Counted from the first letter of the stretch, positions 51,856 to 61,091 are shown. The stretch: 64,000 nucleotides of DNA from Vitreoscilla stercoraria DSM 513 (GCF_000382305.1 NZ_KB908021.1:62001-126000), one strand, 5' to 3'. The notes: generated by a model not told the origin, from the letters alone. Numbers and translations: made by a program.

Positions 51856-52473
51856 TTAAACCGTCGCTAAATCCAAATTAATCAACTCGTATTTGCCATC
51901 TTGATTGCGATGATAAAAGCGGACATATTCTTTACTGCTCAAAACCTGAATGCTGTCAGATAAAATGTTTATCGCCTGATGCCATTTTTCATGCTGAATA
52001 TTCAAGCGACGCAAACCAAGTACCCGTCCTGTATTGATTTTTCCTTCTTTGGAAACATCGAAAGCCGCATTGACAATGATTTTCACATTGTCATCACTGT
52101 TTTGTGTCCACTCACTCAAACATTCATCAATCAACTGTTTGGCGGCCTGTAAACGTTCATCAAAATGCAAACTGTCTTGCATGGCAATCAACACACGGTA
52201 TTGGCCGTCAAAGCTGGTGAGGGTCACATTGCCTTTTTTGCCGCCTAATTTCACATCGTATTCATTAGCCGACAATTCAATGAAAGCACGCACATCAGCA
52301 ATCACAGCTTGCTTCAATTGTGCCAATTGATTTTGAATCGGCAATACTTTTGCCACCATTTCTTTGACCAAATCATCACGCGCCAAATCAATCGGTTTAA
52401 TGGCTTCTACAGGTACCAATGCACCGCGTGCGTCTTGGCGGTAGTCTTGTAAATTCAATGCAGTTGTTGTCAT
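51856..52473 (-). CDS. DUF3164 family protein
   Basis: The 205-residue protein is typical DUF3164 (YRQDARGALVPVEAIKPIDLARDDLVKEMV, GGKKGNVTLTSFDGQYRVLIAMQDSLHFDERLQAAKQLIDECL). It is found in the early region of many Mu-like phages; its role is unknown. It stands where gam is found in some related phages. It overlaps the previous gene by 4 bases. Confidence 0.88.
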   Translation of the reverse strand: MTTTALNLQDYRQDARGALVPVEAIKPIDLARDDLVKEMVAKVLPIQNQLAQLKQAVIADVRAFIELSANEYDVKLGGKKGNVTLTSFDGQYRVLIAMQDSLHFDERLQAAKQLIDECLSEWTQNSDDNVKIIVNAAFDVSKEGKINTGRVLGLRRLNIQHEKWHQAINILSDSIQVLSSKEYVRFYHRNQDGKYELINLDLATV

Positions 52474-52886
52474 GCTTGTTGCTCCTTTGTCATTTGAATC
52501 GCTTGTTCCAAAGCAGCTTTGCCATCATGGTTTGGAATGCGTTTCTTTTCTAAATTGTCTAAAATCTTTTGAATATTGAGTCTGCCTTCATCCAATTGCT
52601 GTTGGCTCATTTTGGCTTTGCCTAATAAAGGTGGTAATGGACGTGGTGGCAAAGCATTTAAAAACTGTTTAACGCTTGGCCATTTGTCACATTCCCAAAC
52701 CAACTTGTCAAAAGCTGCTCTGATACGCTGCGTGTCTTGTTGTTCATTCCATGCAATCGGATAACGGGATACCGCATCCATCCAAACCGAAGCAGTGGCA
52801 GCAATCGCATCAGCAGGCGGCGAACCTGCCAAACGCAAAGCCATCAAGCGTTGTAAGCCTGTTAACACTTCATCGTTGATGAACAT
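52470..52886 (-). CDS. Early-region phage protein
   Basis: The ATG at 52886 has an AAAGGAA at ideal distance, better than the ATG at 52892, giving 138 residues. It reads MFINDEVLTGLQRLMALRLAG and WPSVKQFLNALPPRPLPPLL, a pattern seen in small Mu-like early proteins, but no function is known. It overlaps both neighbours. Confidence 0.65.
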   Translation of the reverse strand: MFINDEVLTGLQRLMALRLAGSPPADAIAATASVWMDAVSRYPIAWNEQQDTQRIRAAFDKLVWECDKWPSVKQFLNALPPRPLPPLLGKAKMSQQQLDEGRLNIQKILDNLEKKRIPNHDGKAALEQAIQMTKEQQA

Positions 52887-53361
52887 GGCCATTTCCTTTC
52901 ATGCTTTCTAAAACCGCCAAACCACTCATGGTTTGGCTGGTTGGTTTATTCGATTGCATAGCAATGGATGTTGGTGTTGGCACTGATTTAATCTGTGCTG
53001 AAGTGCTCATGATTTCATACAAATAACCATGACTTTTAAGCGGTAAAGACAAGGCTTCACGACGCTCTAATACTGCACGTAAGCCATGAATCCAAAATTC
53101 TTTTGGTGCATCATGGCGCTGTCCATTGCGCTCAATAAAGCCTTCATCTATTTGTACATTCAGTTCTTGCAGTAGCTTGGCCATACGGTCAAAAGACAAA
53201 GCAGTTTTAACAGGGCGAAACAAACCCACGTACATCACCGCCAAACGTGTCAACTCATCGCCCATTTGTGCCAATGCCCATACTGCTTGGCGAGCGGCAT
53301 CATGATTGACCAAAGCATCCAAACTGTTTTCAGCGCCACAACAAGGGCAACGGGTTTTCAT
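52870..53361 (-). CDS. Zinc-ribbon early-region protein
   Basis: The 163-residue protein begins with a CPCCGAEN zinc-ribbon half and then a helical body (AVWALAQMGDELTRLAVMYVGLFRP, DRMAKLLQELNVQIDEGFI). It is typical of early Mu-like genes next to DUF3164. The function is unknown. It overlaps its upstream gene by 4 bases. Confidence 0.65.
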   Translation of the reverse strand: MKTRCPCCGAENSLDALVNHDAARQAVWALAQMGDELTRLAVMYVGLFRPVKTALSFDRMAKLLQELNVQIDEGFIERNGQRHDAPKEFWIHGLRAVLERREALSLPLKSHGYLYEIMSTSAQIKSVPTPTSIAMQSNKPTSQTMSGLAVLESMKGNGHVHQR

Positions 53362-54017
53362 AAAGCCCTCCCATATACTTTGTTTAACACCGTAAACACT
53401 TGCTCACTGTCTTTCGGATTTAACATCAAACCCCGACCTTCTAAATTTAGAATTAAAGAGCCATCGTTTAACATTCGGAATTTACAAGCACTTTGAAAAA
53501 AAGCTGGCATGACCTTAGGATCATAAAGCGCATTAATCACATTTTTTCCATGTACAGTGTCAGTGCATTCCACCATGTTGCCTTCAGGTTTAATTTCGGT
53601 ATCAAATAAAGCAACTTCCTTTTTTTGATGACTCACACTGTCACCAAGAGCAAGCACACCGCGACTGACTGTATGGATTTGTTGCTTGTTTTTTAAGTTT
53701 TTAATGGCAGAATCAATTTGATGCAGTGGTACAAACTGCAATTTTTCTGCAATTTGGATACGAGTGGCCACACCGTTAAGGTCTTTCAGAATATTGATAA
53801 CCAAGCTTTGCAGGCAAAATTCGGTTTTTAAAATCCAATATTTGACTGTCTTGTTGACGGTGCAAAACTCACTTTGCAATACATCATCATCTAGCTCATC
53901 TAGTAAATCAGTCACTTCATCTACGTTCAATTTGCAAGCGGCTGCAAGCTGTGTAACAGTCATTTTTTTAACCCACAACATTTGCTTAATTGGTTCTAAG
54001 TTTTGTTCATTTTTCAT
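53358..54017 (-). CDS. Helix-turn-helix early-region protein
   Basis: From the ATG at 54017, preceded by TTGGAG, the protein has 219 residues. It has two helix-turn-helix-like stretches (TVTQLAAACKLNVDEVTDLLDEL; NGVATRIQIAEKLQFVPLHQIDSAIKNL), suggesting a DNA-binding regulator. Its precise role is unknown. Confidence 0.65.
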   Translation of the reverse strand: MKNEQNLEPIKQMLWVKKMTVTQLAAACKLNVDEVTDLLDELDDDVLQSEFCTVNKTVKYWILKTEFCLQSLVINILKDLNGVATRIQIAEKLQFVPLHQIDSAIKNLKNKQQIHTVSRGVLALGDSVSHQKKEVALFDTEIKPEGNMVECTDTVHGKNVINALYDPKVMPAFFQSACKFRMLNDGSLILNLEGRGLMLNPKDSEQVFTVLNKVYGRAL

Positions 54018-54034
54018 GAGTTTCTCCAATTTTT

Positions 54035-54277
54035 TCAGTCTTTTGCCCAAGCCTTAACTTTTTTCAATCGAGCTTGCCACTTTTGGTAGTTTTGCCAATG
54101 CAAGCCAATCATCTCTTGAGAATCATGGCGAATGGCCTCACGAGTGGTCACTTTCAAAATTGGCACATGGCGCATTTCATAGTCCAAAGCTTTTTCAATC
54201 TGAGCCACTTGGCTCTGGTTGTACTGCATCGAACGTTCACAACACGCAATCAACAACAAAGCAAAAAACTGTTTCAT
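54035..54277 (-). CDS. Small early-region protein
   Basis: An 80-residue protein with a hydrophobic start (MKQFFALLLIACC) resembling a short signal sequence or lipoprotein signal, then a basic helical part (QNYQKWQARLKKVKAWAKD). It is coupled to the upstream gene by an ATGA overlap. Function unknown. Confidence 0.55.
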   Translation of the reverse strand: MKQFFALLLIACCERSMQYNQSQVAQIEKALDYEMRHVPILKVTTREAIRHDSQEMIGLHWQNYQKWQARLKKVKAWAKD

Positions 54278-54603
54278 GAATCAAGCTCCTTTGGTTTCAA
54301 TGGGCAACGTCTGCACGCTCTCCAATGCTGCATTTTGGGTGGGCTGTGGGTCGGTGCGCGACCCAAGGCAAAAGTCCGACAATCATTCAATACCATTTTG
54401 GCTTCTAAGTAAGGGCATTCCACAATCATGTACATTTCAATGACACGCTTAATAACATTGTCAATGTTGCCTTGGTATTTCCCTGAAAGCACTAAACTGA
54501 CAACTGCTGGACTGTATTCAAGTTTTTTAGCCACTTTAGCGATGGAACTTTTAGCTACTTCGGCTCTTAAAACCTCAAGCCACTCTTGATTATCCTCATT
54601 CAC
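54274..54603 (-). CDS. Small XRE/LacI-like helix-turn-helix protein with GTG start
   Basis: A GTG at 54603 preceded by GGGAGG at 9 bases is the best start, giving 109 residues (MNEDNQEWLEVLRAEV). The N-terminal half is a helix-turn-helix (SSIAKVAKKLEYSPAVVSLVLSGKYQGN), as in small phage repressors; the rest has several Cys (ALGRAPTHSPPKMQHWRACRRC). It partly overlaps the upstream gene. Confidence 0.6.
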   Translation of the reverse strand: MNEDNQEWLEVLRAEVAKSSIAKVAKKLEYSPAVVSLVLSGKYQGNIDNVIKRVIEMYMIVECPYLEAKMVLNDCRTFALGRAPTHSPPKMQHWRACRRCPLKPKELDS

Positions 54604-55189
54604 AATCTGGTACCTCCCGCATGACAATTTCGTCGATGTTTGGGTCGTAAATTTCTTTGACTCTCAAAACCTGTGGCGGCTTAGGACCTGTGTTTTTAAC
54701 CAAACGATAAGAGTTGGTTTTTTCATCAATCCATGCCACATAACCTGCGCGTCTTAAGCTGTACAAATAGGCTTGAACCGTTGCTTCATTCGTTAAGTGG
54801 GCAACATGAGATGCCAATTCAGAACGATTGAATGATTTCAAGATGCGTATGCTGCGCCAAATGGCTTCATTCACACCGCTTTGTGTCATCAAAGTACCGT
54901 CTTTGTGAAAACGAGGTGCTTCAATGCCCACATCTTTGCAAATCACCCATGCTTCAGCATTTTTATCGAGCCTTTTATCCAATTGCCCCACTTTTTTGGT
55001 GGTTTTGGTCAAAATGCCGGCATTCACACAAAAGCGTAAATATTTGCCATCCACCAAAGAGTTGTGTTCCAACTCCAACTCTCTGGCAATGTCAACACGG
55101 GTCAACGGGTTTTGCTTATTGGCACGAAATAAGTCCCACATACGTGCACGAATGGTTAATTTTGGTTTGGTCAAAGTCGTCGCTTGCAT
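54596..55189 (-). CDS. Early-region winged-helix protein
   Basis: The 197-residue protein contains two winged-helix-like modules (DLFRANKQNPLTRVDIARELELEHNSLVDGKYLRFC; FNRSELASHVAHLTNEATVQAYLYSLRRAGYVAWID). It lies directly after MuB (stop/start overlap at 55189) in the transposition operon. Similar proteins follow MuB in other transposable phages; function unknown. Confidence 0.65.
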   Translation of the reverse strand: MQATTLTKPKLTIRARMWDLFRANKQNPLTRVDIARELELEHNSLVDGKYLRFCVNAGILTKTTKKVGQLDKRLDKNAEAWVICKDVGIEAPRFHKDGTLMTQSGVNEAIWRSIRILKSFNRSELASHVAHLTNEATVQAYLYSLRRAGYVAWIDEKTNSYRLVKNTGPKPPQVLRVKEIYDPNIDEIVMREVPDCE

Positions 55190-55905
55190 TATTTCAAGCT
55201 CCGTTTTGGTGCTTCACCTTGATACAATTTGCTCCGATCCAAATCATCAAAACCCATTGCTGCTAAGCCACGAATGTTCGCGTCTTCAAATAAATTCACT
55301 AAATTGACTGTGACACGACGTACCGAACCATGCGAAATAGCCACCAACATCTCTAAAACAGCAGTGTCCAACTCCAAATCAGGCGCATAAATATTGGCCA
55401 ACAAACGCGCATCAGACAAAGACACAGGCTGTGCCGGTACCCAGCGCAATACCCGTCCATGAAAACGCTCAAAACGCTTTAATTTGTTGGGTAACATTTC
55501 TTCACCAACGAGCATCACTGGTGCTTGTGAACCCTCGTAAATGTCACGAATCAATTCCACCATGCCTGATTTGGAAACCGCATGATCCGCTTCATCAATA
55601 ATCAAAGGGCGTTGGCTTGCGGCCAATTGCTCACAAACAGAATCCAGCAAATTAGGAACGGTATTGGCAACAGGAATGCTCATTTCAATGCACACTTTTT
55701 CAAGCAAGGTTTTCTTGCTCCAAGCCGAACGCATTTGCACGTAATAAGCACGTGTGGCATTGGCCACAGCCACTACAGTTGTGGTTTTTCCGAAACCACT
55801 TGGACCATAGTAAACCCCCAAGCCTGGCAAGCCTTCCTGACGTTCAACCAGAGCTTCCATAGCCACCGAAACCAAATTCAAGTTGTTTATATTTGCGATT
55901 TTCAT
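55189..55905 (-). CDS. MuB-like AAA ATPase, transposition target selector
   Basis: The 238-residue protein has Walker A GPSGFGKTT (34-42), Walker B LIIDEAD (101-107), and the sensor-like LVGEEMLPNKLKRFERFHGRV. It is shorter than Mu MuB and lacks the N-terminal helix-turn-helix, as in several B3-like phages. It binds target DNA and delivers it to MuA and gives target immunity. It lies directly downstream of the transposase. Confidence 0.9.
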   Translation of the reverse strand: MKIANINNLNLVSVAMEALVERQEGLPGLGVYYGPSGFGKTTTVVAVANATRAYYVQMRSAWSKKTLLEKVCIEMSIPVANTVPNLLDSVCEQLAASQRPLIIDEADHAVSKSGMVELIRDIYEGSQAPVMLVGEEMLPNKLKRFERFHGRVLRWVPAQPVSLSDARLLANIYAPDLELDTAVLEMLVAISHGSVRRVTVNLVNLFEDANIRGLAAMGFDDLDRSKLYQGEAPKRSLK

Positions 55906-56007
55906 TACAATTCCCTAAGTTTTTGATTGGGTGCGCTTACACTCAATCTATTAAAAAACGTTTTCTGTATTGCCTAACACTGCATTAAAACGGGTTTAAA
56001 TCTCCTT

Positions 56008-58185
56008 TCATGAACTTTGTTGGCGTTTTACCAATGCCTTGAATTCGTGACTTCTTGGGTAGCTTGCTACCCATTTTTGTGCTGCCTGTGGCAAATCTGT
56101 TTTGTCTTTCAAACGTTCATACAAAGCAAAGCGTTCAGCAGGTTCACTTGGCACACTCCAAACTGCTTCTAAAGTCACTTCTTCAACAATCGGTGGCACA
56201 ATTTCTGCCTCAATCACTGCCTCTTTTTGAGATTTTTGCAACATGCGCAAACGGGCTTGTTCACCACGTTCTGCCAACGAAGCCATGTCAATCGGCATAC
56301 CGCCCAAATTCACAGTAGATTGATGCTCGATAACGTGAAATGATTTTGCTGCCAAAACGTTTTGTTTTTTCACTTCCAAACGCTTCACTTGCATGTCTAT
56401 GCGCTTGTCTTTGCTTTGTTCTAAGAAAGACACAGCCACATAAGACGTTGAATTGGCATTCCACTGTGCTTTACAAATCAAGCGGCCGATATCGTCATAA
56501 ACCCAAACGTGTTCAGCATCATGAATGTCATAAGCCACACGAACACTGTCACCGTGGTATTCCTCTAAAGCCATACTGAAATAACGGTTATTGCGCAAAA
56601 ACACTTGACCACGCTGTACCACACGCATGACTTGTGGCATGAACAACAGGTGTTTTTCGTCCTCTTGGATACGGACAATCTTGGCTCCTTCCTCCACCTT
56701 TAACGCCCAAAATTCATTCGGTGTCATGTGACGCTTGGTGTTTTCCACATCCAAGATTTTTGGCAAAGAGCGGTGAGGGCGGTTGTTGTATTGCTCAACA
56801 TGCCATTCACAAAATGCCGTGAACTCAGCCCAATCCATTAACATGTTTGGACTCAATGATTGGATGTTGGCCAATGCTGGTACACCTTTCAAATTCACGC
56901 CTTTTTTTACCAATTGACGGGACGCTTTGTGAACACTTTGAGCCGCTTGCCTGTGCATCTTTGCACCCATATAAGTCTGTAGGCTTTGTGCAGCTTTCAC
57001 CCAAACAGTCTGATGCAAACGCTCAATCACACCACGCGCTTGTGAGTTGTAGGCAATCGAATGGTGCATGGTCATGCCCAAACGCCCCATCAATCCGGTA
57101 GCGTCATCGGTCATCATGGCGTTTTTGTAACCGCCGCCATTGTCGACATAAAAAATCGCTGCAATACCATTGCTTTCACACGCATGACTGATGGCAGACA
57201 ACACCGCCAAACCACTTTCAGCCAAATCCACACTCCAACCCACGATTTTGCGTGTGGCCACATCGGCAATGGTGGTGATTTCAGGACGAAACGGTCTACC
57301 CGCATCAGGATGCAAGACTTCTGCATCAAAAGTGTGACCATCTGCGGTATAGATGTCGGTTGGGTTCATGTGCAAGAAGTCACGCACCTTATAAGGTTTG
57401 ATATTCTTGATTTCACGGCTGCCCATACGTCCTTTTTCACGACTGACATTGCCCAACTTCTTCAATAAATATTTCGCTTGATTGAAAGTTGGTAGCTTTT
57501 CCAATGGAGCAATTTGTTGCCATTCGTTTAAAAACAGCTCATAAGCAGCAACCACGCTTGGTTTTTGTGGCTGTTGGTAATACTTCAGGAATACGGGTGC
57601 CCATTTTGGTAATTCAAAATTGGCCACAGGAATTGCTGGTACCAACTTTTGTTCATCACGTGCTGCAAACCAACGTTTAATCGTGCGTACTGTTGGCAGT
57701 TGTGTGGTTGCACCACGTTTGTCCAATGCCAATTCAAACATTTTGCTCAAATGTTCATAACCTGCGAGTTTGGCTTGGGTCAAAACAGTTTGCATGGCCA
57801 CCTCTTTGGTCACATTAGCTTGTTCCATCACGTCTTCAATGGCTTTCAGGACGCCTTTACGAGCAGCAGCCACTTGGCGCTGGCGATCGGTTAAGCTGTT
57901 TTCATCCATTTTTCCAAACAAATCGTTTTGAACAGCAGGCAAAGGTTTTACCTGAGCGTCCTGTAATAAATCACCAACTTGTTTTTGACGTATGGCTTCC
58001 TGTATTGCTTGTGGTAAGCCATTAAAAGGAAAAACTTTTCTTTTACCTCCTCGGGCTCTAGCTGTTATTTGCTCATAAGGCCAATTATCACGTTTGGCAA
58101 TATGTTCAATTGCTTGCTTAGTTTTTGGTAAAATTGTCAATTTCATCTCTGTTAATTCAGTAGAAGAAAAATGTTTTTTACTCAT
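56008..58185 (-). CDS. MuA-like DDE transposase
   Basis: The 725-residue protein has the N-terminal Mu-type DNA-binding domain (NWPYEQITARARGGKRKVFPFNGLPQAIQEAI), end-binding helices (about 90-260), and the rve catalytic core with Asp282 (YTADGH), Asp348 (FYVDNGGG) and Glu388 (GVIERLH). The C-terminal beta barrel and the MuB-interacting tail follow (PNEFWALKVEEG, about 500 onward). It cuts and joins phage ends for replicative transposition. It should bind the GTGACAAAACGA-type sites at the ends. Confidence 0.95.
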   Translation of the reverse strand: MSKKHFSSTELTEMKLTILPKTKQAIEHIAKRDNWPYEQITARARGGKRKVFPFNGLPQAIQEAIRQKQVGDLLQDAQVKPLPAVQNDLFGKMDENSLTDRQRQVAAARKGVLKAIEDVMEQANVTKEVAMQTVLTQAKLAGYEHLSKMFELALDKRGATTQLPTVRTIKRWFAARDEQKLVPAIPVANFELPKWAPVFLKYYQQPQKPSVVAAYELFLNEWQQIAPLEKLPTFNQAKYLLKKLGNVSREKGRMGSREIKNIKPYKVRDFLHMNPTDIYTADGHTFDAEVLHPDAGRPFRPEITTIADVATRKIVGWSVDLAESGLAVLSAISHACESNGIAAIFYVDNGGGYKNAMMTDDATGLMGRLGMTMHHSIAYNSQARGVIERLHQTVWVKAAQSLQTYMGAKMHRQAAQSVHKASRQLVKKGVNLKGVPALANIQSLSPNMLMDWAEFTAFCEWHVEQYNNRPHRSLPKILDVENTKRHMTPNEFWALKVEEGAKIVRIQEDEKHLLFMPQVMRVVQRGQVFLRNNRYFSMALEEYHGDSVRVAYDIHDAEHVWVYDDIGRLICKAQWNANSTSYVAVSFLEQSKDKRIDMQVKRLEVKKQNVLAAKSFHVIEHQSTVNLGGMPIDMASLAERGEQARLRMLQKSQKEAVIEAEIVPPIVEEVTLEAVWSVPSEPAERFALYERLKDKTDLPQAAQKWVASYPRSHEFKALVKRQQSS

Positions 58186-58285
58186 GGCAAATTCCTCTTA
58201 ATAAATAATCTTTTGAGGAGTCATAGTTACTTTTCTCACCATTAATTCCTATTTATGATGCGTTTATCGTTGCTATGGCTTATCA

Positions 58286-58561
58286 TTAAGCAATCACTGC
58301 CTGCATCTGAATATGTGCCTTGAAATTGCGTTTTTCATAACGTTCAGGCCATATCTCTTCAGGATTTAAATCCAAAGCAGCAGCAATAATTCGTTCTCCT
58401 TTTGGGTACGGAACACGTAAAGCATTTTTTAAAGTATCGGGATGGCAACCATTCGCAACGGATAAAGCGCGAAGAGTTAATCCCTTTTTGTTTAGTGCTG
58501 CTTTGATGTCAGCACTGTGCCAATCGGCTTTCACTTCATTGTTAGCTGGTTTTTTTTGCAT
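58286..58561 (-). CDS. Ner-like DNA-binding protein (Nlp/SfsB family)
   Basis: The 91-residue protein has the Ner signature (DWHSADIKAALNKKGLTLRALSVANGCHPDTLKNALRVPYPKGERIIAAALDLNPEEIWPERY). Ner represses the early and repressor promoters to tune lytic growth. It is divergent from the repressor gene. Two TTACCTGTC repeats (about 58569 and 58594) just upstream may be its own operator. Confidence 0.92.
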   Translation of the reverse strand: MQKKPANNEVKADWHSADIKAALNKKGLTLRALSVANGCHPDTLKNALRVPYPKGERIIAAALDLNPEEIWPERYEKRNFKAHIQMQAVIA

Positions 58562-58611
58562 AGTAATTTACCTGTCAGGGTTATCTTGTCGGATTACCTG
58601 TCTGGAATATT

Positions 58612-58770
58612 ACTAAACAAAACGCTTAAAGTAAATGATTTGTTTAGTCAAAAATCTAACTATATTGTAACGGTTTTTGCTAAATATTTGATTTATATGC
58701 GCATATTTTTAAAACTATCATATAAATATTTGTTTAGTCATTTGTTTAGTCACTACATGTCTAAACAAAT
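58612..58770. promoter_or_regulatory. Repressor operator region with five TTTGTTTAG sites
   Basis: Between ner and the repressor are five copies of TTTGTTTAGTCA or its inverse: 58612-58621 (inverted), 58639-58650, 58729-58740, 58741-58752 and 58760-58770 (inverted). Such an array of sites between divergent ner and c genes is the operator region of Mu-like phages. Confidence 0.75.
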
Positions 58771-58783
58771 GTATAGGTTGAAA

Positions 58784-59521
58784 ATGACTACATTCAAAGA
58801 CCGTGTTTTAAGTCTATGGCCAGATAAAACCGTAGCTAAGATTTCAGAAATGATTGGAATAAGTCACATGGGATTGTCACGAGTGTTTAGAGAGGGAACT
58901 TTGCCAAAAGCAGATACCTTACTAAATATTCATAATCAAAGCGGTTGTGATTTAAAATGGTTAATGACTGGAGAAGGCTCTCCATATTTAAACATGCCTA
59001 ATGAAAACGAAAAATCAGAGCAAGTAATTGAAATAAAACAAAAAAATAATTCATTAAACACACAAGATATCAATGATGTTTGCGGAAATCCTGTCAACAT
59101 AGAAGATTTTGTCTTTGTACCACGCTATGACATTCAGGCTTCTGCCGGCAATGGCTATCTGAACGCATGTGACAAAATCAAATGCACCATGGCCTTTCGC
59201 AAGGCATGGGTGGAGGACAGCCTGAACGTCAATCCAAACGATTTGGTCGTCATCAGCGTCAAAGGTGACAGCATGGAAGGCGTTTTGAATGAGCGGGATG
59301 TGATTTTGGTCGATAAAGCCCAAAATCAGCCTGGCAATGGCTTATATGTGGTTAGAATTGGTAATGATTTAATTGTGAAGCGTATCCAATCCTTACCGGG
59401 TGGCAAATTGTTGGTAACCTCAGCAAATGAAGCCTATGCACCGTTTGAGCTTGATTTGGCACAGGATTACAACGACATTTCCATCATTGGTAAGGTGTTA
59501 TGGTTTGGACGATCTATTTAA
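58784..59521 (+). CDS. LexA-like phage repressor (XRE helix-turn-helix plus S24 peptidase)
   Basis: The ATG at 58784 (MTTFKDRVLSLWPDKTVAKI) has an AGG at 7 bases and lies outside the operator sites, unlike the ATG at 58757. It gives 245 residues: a helix-turn-helix (KISEMIGISHMGLSRVFREG) at the N terminus and an S24 peptidase domain with QASAGNGY at the likely cleavage region, the catalytic Ser in VKGDSMEG and the catalytic Lys in DLIVKRIQ. It should hold the prophage silent and be cleaved on SOS induction. This is unlike the classical Mu c repressor but like B3/D3112. Confidence 0.9.
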   Translation: MTTFKDRVLSLWPDKTVAKISEMIGISHMGLSRVFREGTLPKADTLLNIHNQSGCDLKWLMTGEGSPYLNMPNENEKSEQVIEIKQKNNSLNTQDINDVCGNPVNIEDFVFVPRYDIQASAGNGYLNACDKIKCTMAFRKAWVEDSLNVNPNDLVVISVKGDSMEGVLNERDVILVDKAQNQPGNGLYVVRIGNDLIVKRIQSLPGGKLLVTSANEAYAPFELDLAQDYNDISIIGKVLWFGRSI

Positions 59522-59572
59522 CCACTGTTTAAAACAATTTTTAACCGGTCATTAAATCCGGTTTTAAATGCA

Positions 59573-59608
59573 AAAAAGCGAGCGGATGATTAATCCAGCT
59601 CGCTTTTT
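59573..59608 (+). terminator. Terminator after the repressor gene
   Basis: AAAAAGCGAGC and GCTCGCTTTTT arms with a 14-base loop and a T tract. Confidence 0.85.
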
Positions 59609-59617
59609 GTTTAAGGT

Positions 59618-59768
59618 GTGACAAAACGATTGCACTATTGCTTAGTTTTTGCTCATTTTTGGCTAATTTTTTGCAATTTCTAAATTCTACCTATTTTTGC
59701 CTCAAACCCTTATCTGCTCTAGCTTTCAAACAAATTTTAGCTCTCTACTCTCTGTGACAAAACGAACA
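59618..59768. repeat. Left-end sites of the Mu-like prophage
   Basis: GTGACAAAACGATT at 59618-59631 and TGTGACAAAACGA at 59753-59765, followed by ACA, are in the same orientation 135 bases apart. They lie between the repressor and the chromosome, where Mu has its L1-L3 transposase sites. Read inward from the right, the outermost site is TGTTCGTTTTGTCAC, so the end could be the CA at 59767-59768. The 110-base space between is AT-rich with no gene. Confidence 0.65.
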
Positions 59769-59921
59769 CCTCCCCACAAATACCTCAATACTTTTCAAAA
59801 CAGACATAATGGCTTTCTATGTGGATTGCTAACTTTAAATTAGGATAGAACTAATTTTTTGATAATTTATCACAATAATTTTTTATTTAATAATCATAAA
59901 AATTAACCAAGAGGAGGCATT

Positions 59922-60389
59922 ATGAAAGTTTTATTAGTCGGCGCAACAGGTATTTTAGGTTCTGGTTTGCAACAACATTTTCAAAAACTTGATTTAGAAT
60001 TGATTTCAGCAAGCCGAACATCGGGTGATTTTAATGTGGACTTAAAAAGCGATGATTCCGTCAGAAAATTATTCAATGATATTGGTAAAATAGATGCGAT
60101 TGTTTCTGCGATTGGTAAAGTGCATTTTGGCGAATTGGCAACGATGACTGCAGATGAATTTAATATTGGTTTGCAAGATAAGCTTTTGGGACAAATTCGA
60201 CTGGCTTTAATTGGCAAAGATTATCTTCATGACAAAGGGTCGATTACATTAACCACTGGAATTATTGGTTCTGAACCGATTGCATTGGGCGTGAATGCAA
60301 CCGCTGTCAATGTTGCTATTGAAGGTTTTGTGAAAGCAGCAGCTTTGGAAATGCCAAATGGTATTCGTAATTCATCACCACGGGATTGA
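59922..60389 (+). pseudogene. Short-chain dehydrogenase, 3' truncated
   Basis: The first 147 residues are a clear small SDR of about 200 residues: LLVGATGILGSGLQQHF (the NAD-binding GxxGxxG), IDAIVSAIGKVHFGEL, ITLTTGIIG, and ALEMPNGIR. Normally GIRINVVSP and a further 45 or so residues follow. Instead the frame changes at about 60370 into SSPRD and stops. A strong GAGGAGG ribosome-binding site precedes the ATG. It joins tail-to-tail with a truncated DoxX-like gene. Confidence 0.75.
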
Positions 60390-60690
60390 ACGCGGCAACC
60401 AAAGCATGAGGCAGGGTAATGGCTACCAATAATAGCAAGGAAACCATGGCAGCAATGTTTAAATAATGCAGCAATTTATGCTGCCAAAATAAAAACAACA
60501 CGCCTAAAACAATTTCAGCAACACCGCCAATTTGCGCGCCTAAATGTGCGATTTGTGTGTTAAATCCTAGAGATTCCCAGATGGCGATTTCGTCACTGCT
60601 GGTAAATAAAAGTTTTGGGAAAATACCTTGGTATAACCACAAAAATCCTAATACACAGTGTATCCATTTAAGCATCTTTGATGCAAGCAT
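60316..60690 (-). pseudogene. DoxX-like membrane protein, 3' truncated
   Basis: The 124-residue frame has about 100 residues of a DoxX-like family protein with four membrane helices (WIHCVLGFLWLYQGIFPKLL, AHLGAQIGGVAEIVLGVLFLF, LLHYLNIAAMVSLLLLVAITLP). The family's final AAFNPVTxN is present as AAFNPVVMN. After that the frame continues on the opposite strand of the SDR gene. The junction at about 60366-60372 suggests a deletion that removed both 3' ends. Confidence 0.65.
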
Positions 60691-61091
60691 CTGAGTCGTT
60701 CCTCAAACAATGTAATTTAATCATAATAACGGGCATCTCATGTGCGGATGGACTTGTGCTTGGGAAGTCGTATTTTGAATGTTTTGATACTGCATCATGG
60801 GAGCGGCTGCTGCAAAAAAAATGAGGATTCTTGGTGAATATGAGAGTGCTGGATGAAAACTCATACTTACGCAATATACACCTCCTCTTTGCCAGCATAT
60901 ATTGGGAGCAAGAATCCATTGATATTTTAATTGGATAGAGTCAAATGTCAATTTCAAATTCAAGTGACCAAGAAAGATATTGAAAATTTCTTTGCAAAAA
61001 CGAGAACTTAATATTTGACAATGCCATATTTAATATATACTATGTATATACTTTTTTGCCAATACACACTTTAATTTTCAGGATTCAAACT
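60691..61091. other. Intergenic region with no clear gene
   Basis: About 400 AT-rich bases. Two open frames on the minus strand (60668-60919 and 60721-60963) lack recognisable features and look accidental. Upstream of 61092 is AT-rich DNA with repeated ATATAT-like stretches (61025-61055) that could hold a promoter. Confidence 0.45.

Larger units (their letters stand above)
22566..59768 (-). mobile_element. Mu-like transposable prophage (B3/D3112-type siphovirus layout)
   Basis: The approximately 37-kb unit has the Mu order read leftward: end sites, repressor (opposite strand), ner, MuA, MuB, early genes, GemA, Mor, lysis, terminase, DUF935 portal, minor head protein, protease/scaffold, capsid, tail genes and right-end sites. 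There is no tail sheath and no J/W-type baseplate set, but there is a 1472-residue tape measure and a 1155-residue hub-like protein, which fits a long flexible tail. The boundaries are set by the shared GTGACAAAACGA motif. I could not find the expected 5-bp target duplication, so the ends are approximate. Confidence 0.85.

Noticed and set aside
57114..57468. Frames inside the MuA gene on both strands
   Set aside because: They fall within the conserved catalytic core of the transposase and have no features of their own.
22561..59773. Five-base target duplication flanking the Mu-like prophage
   Set aside because: The five bases after the candidate CA at 59768 (CCTCC) do not match the five bases before any candidate terminal TG at 22566, 22597, 22635 or 22666.
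60668..60963. Two overlapping minus-strand frames of 80-83 codons
   Set aside because: They lack a ribosome-binding site and any recognisable family, and they overlap each other in different frames. Treated as intergenic.
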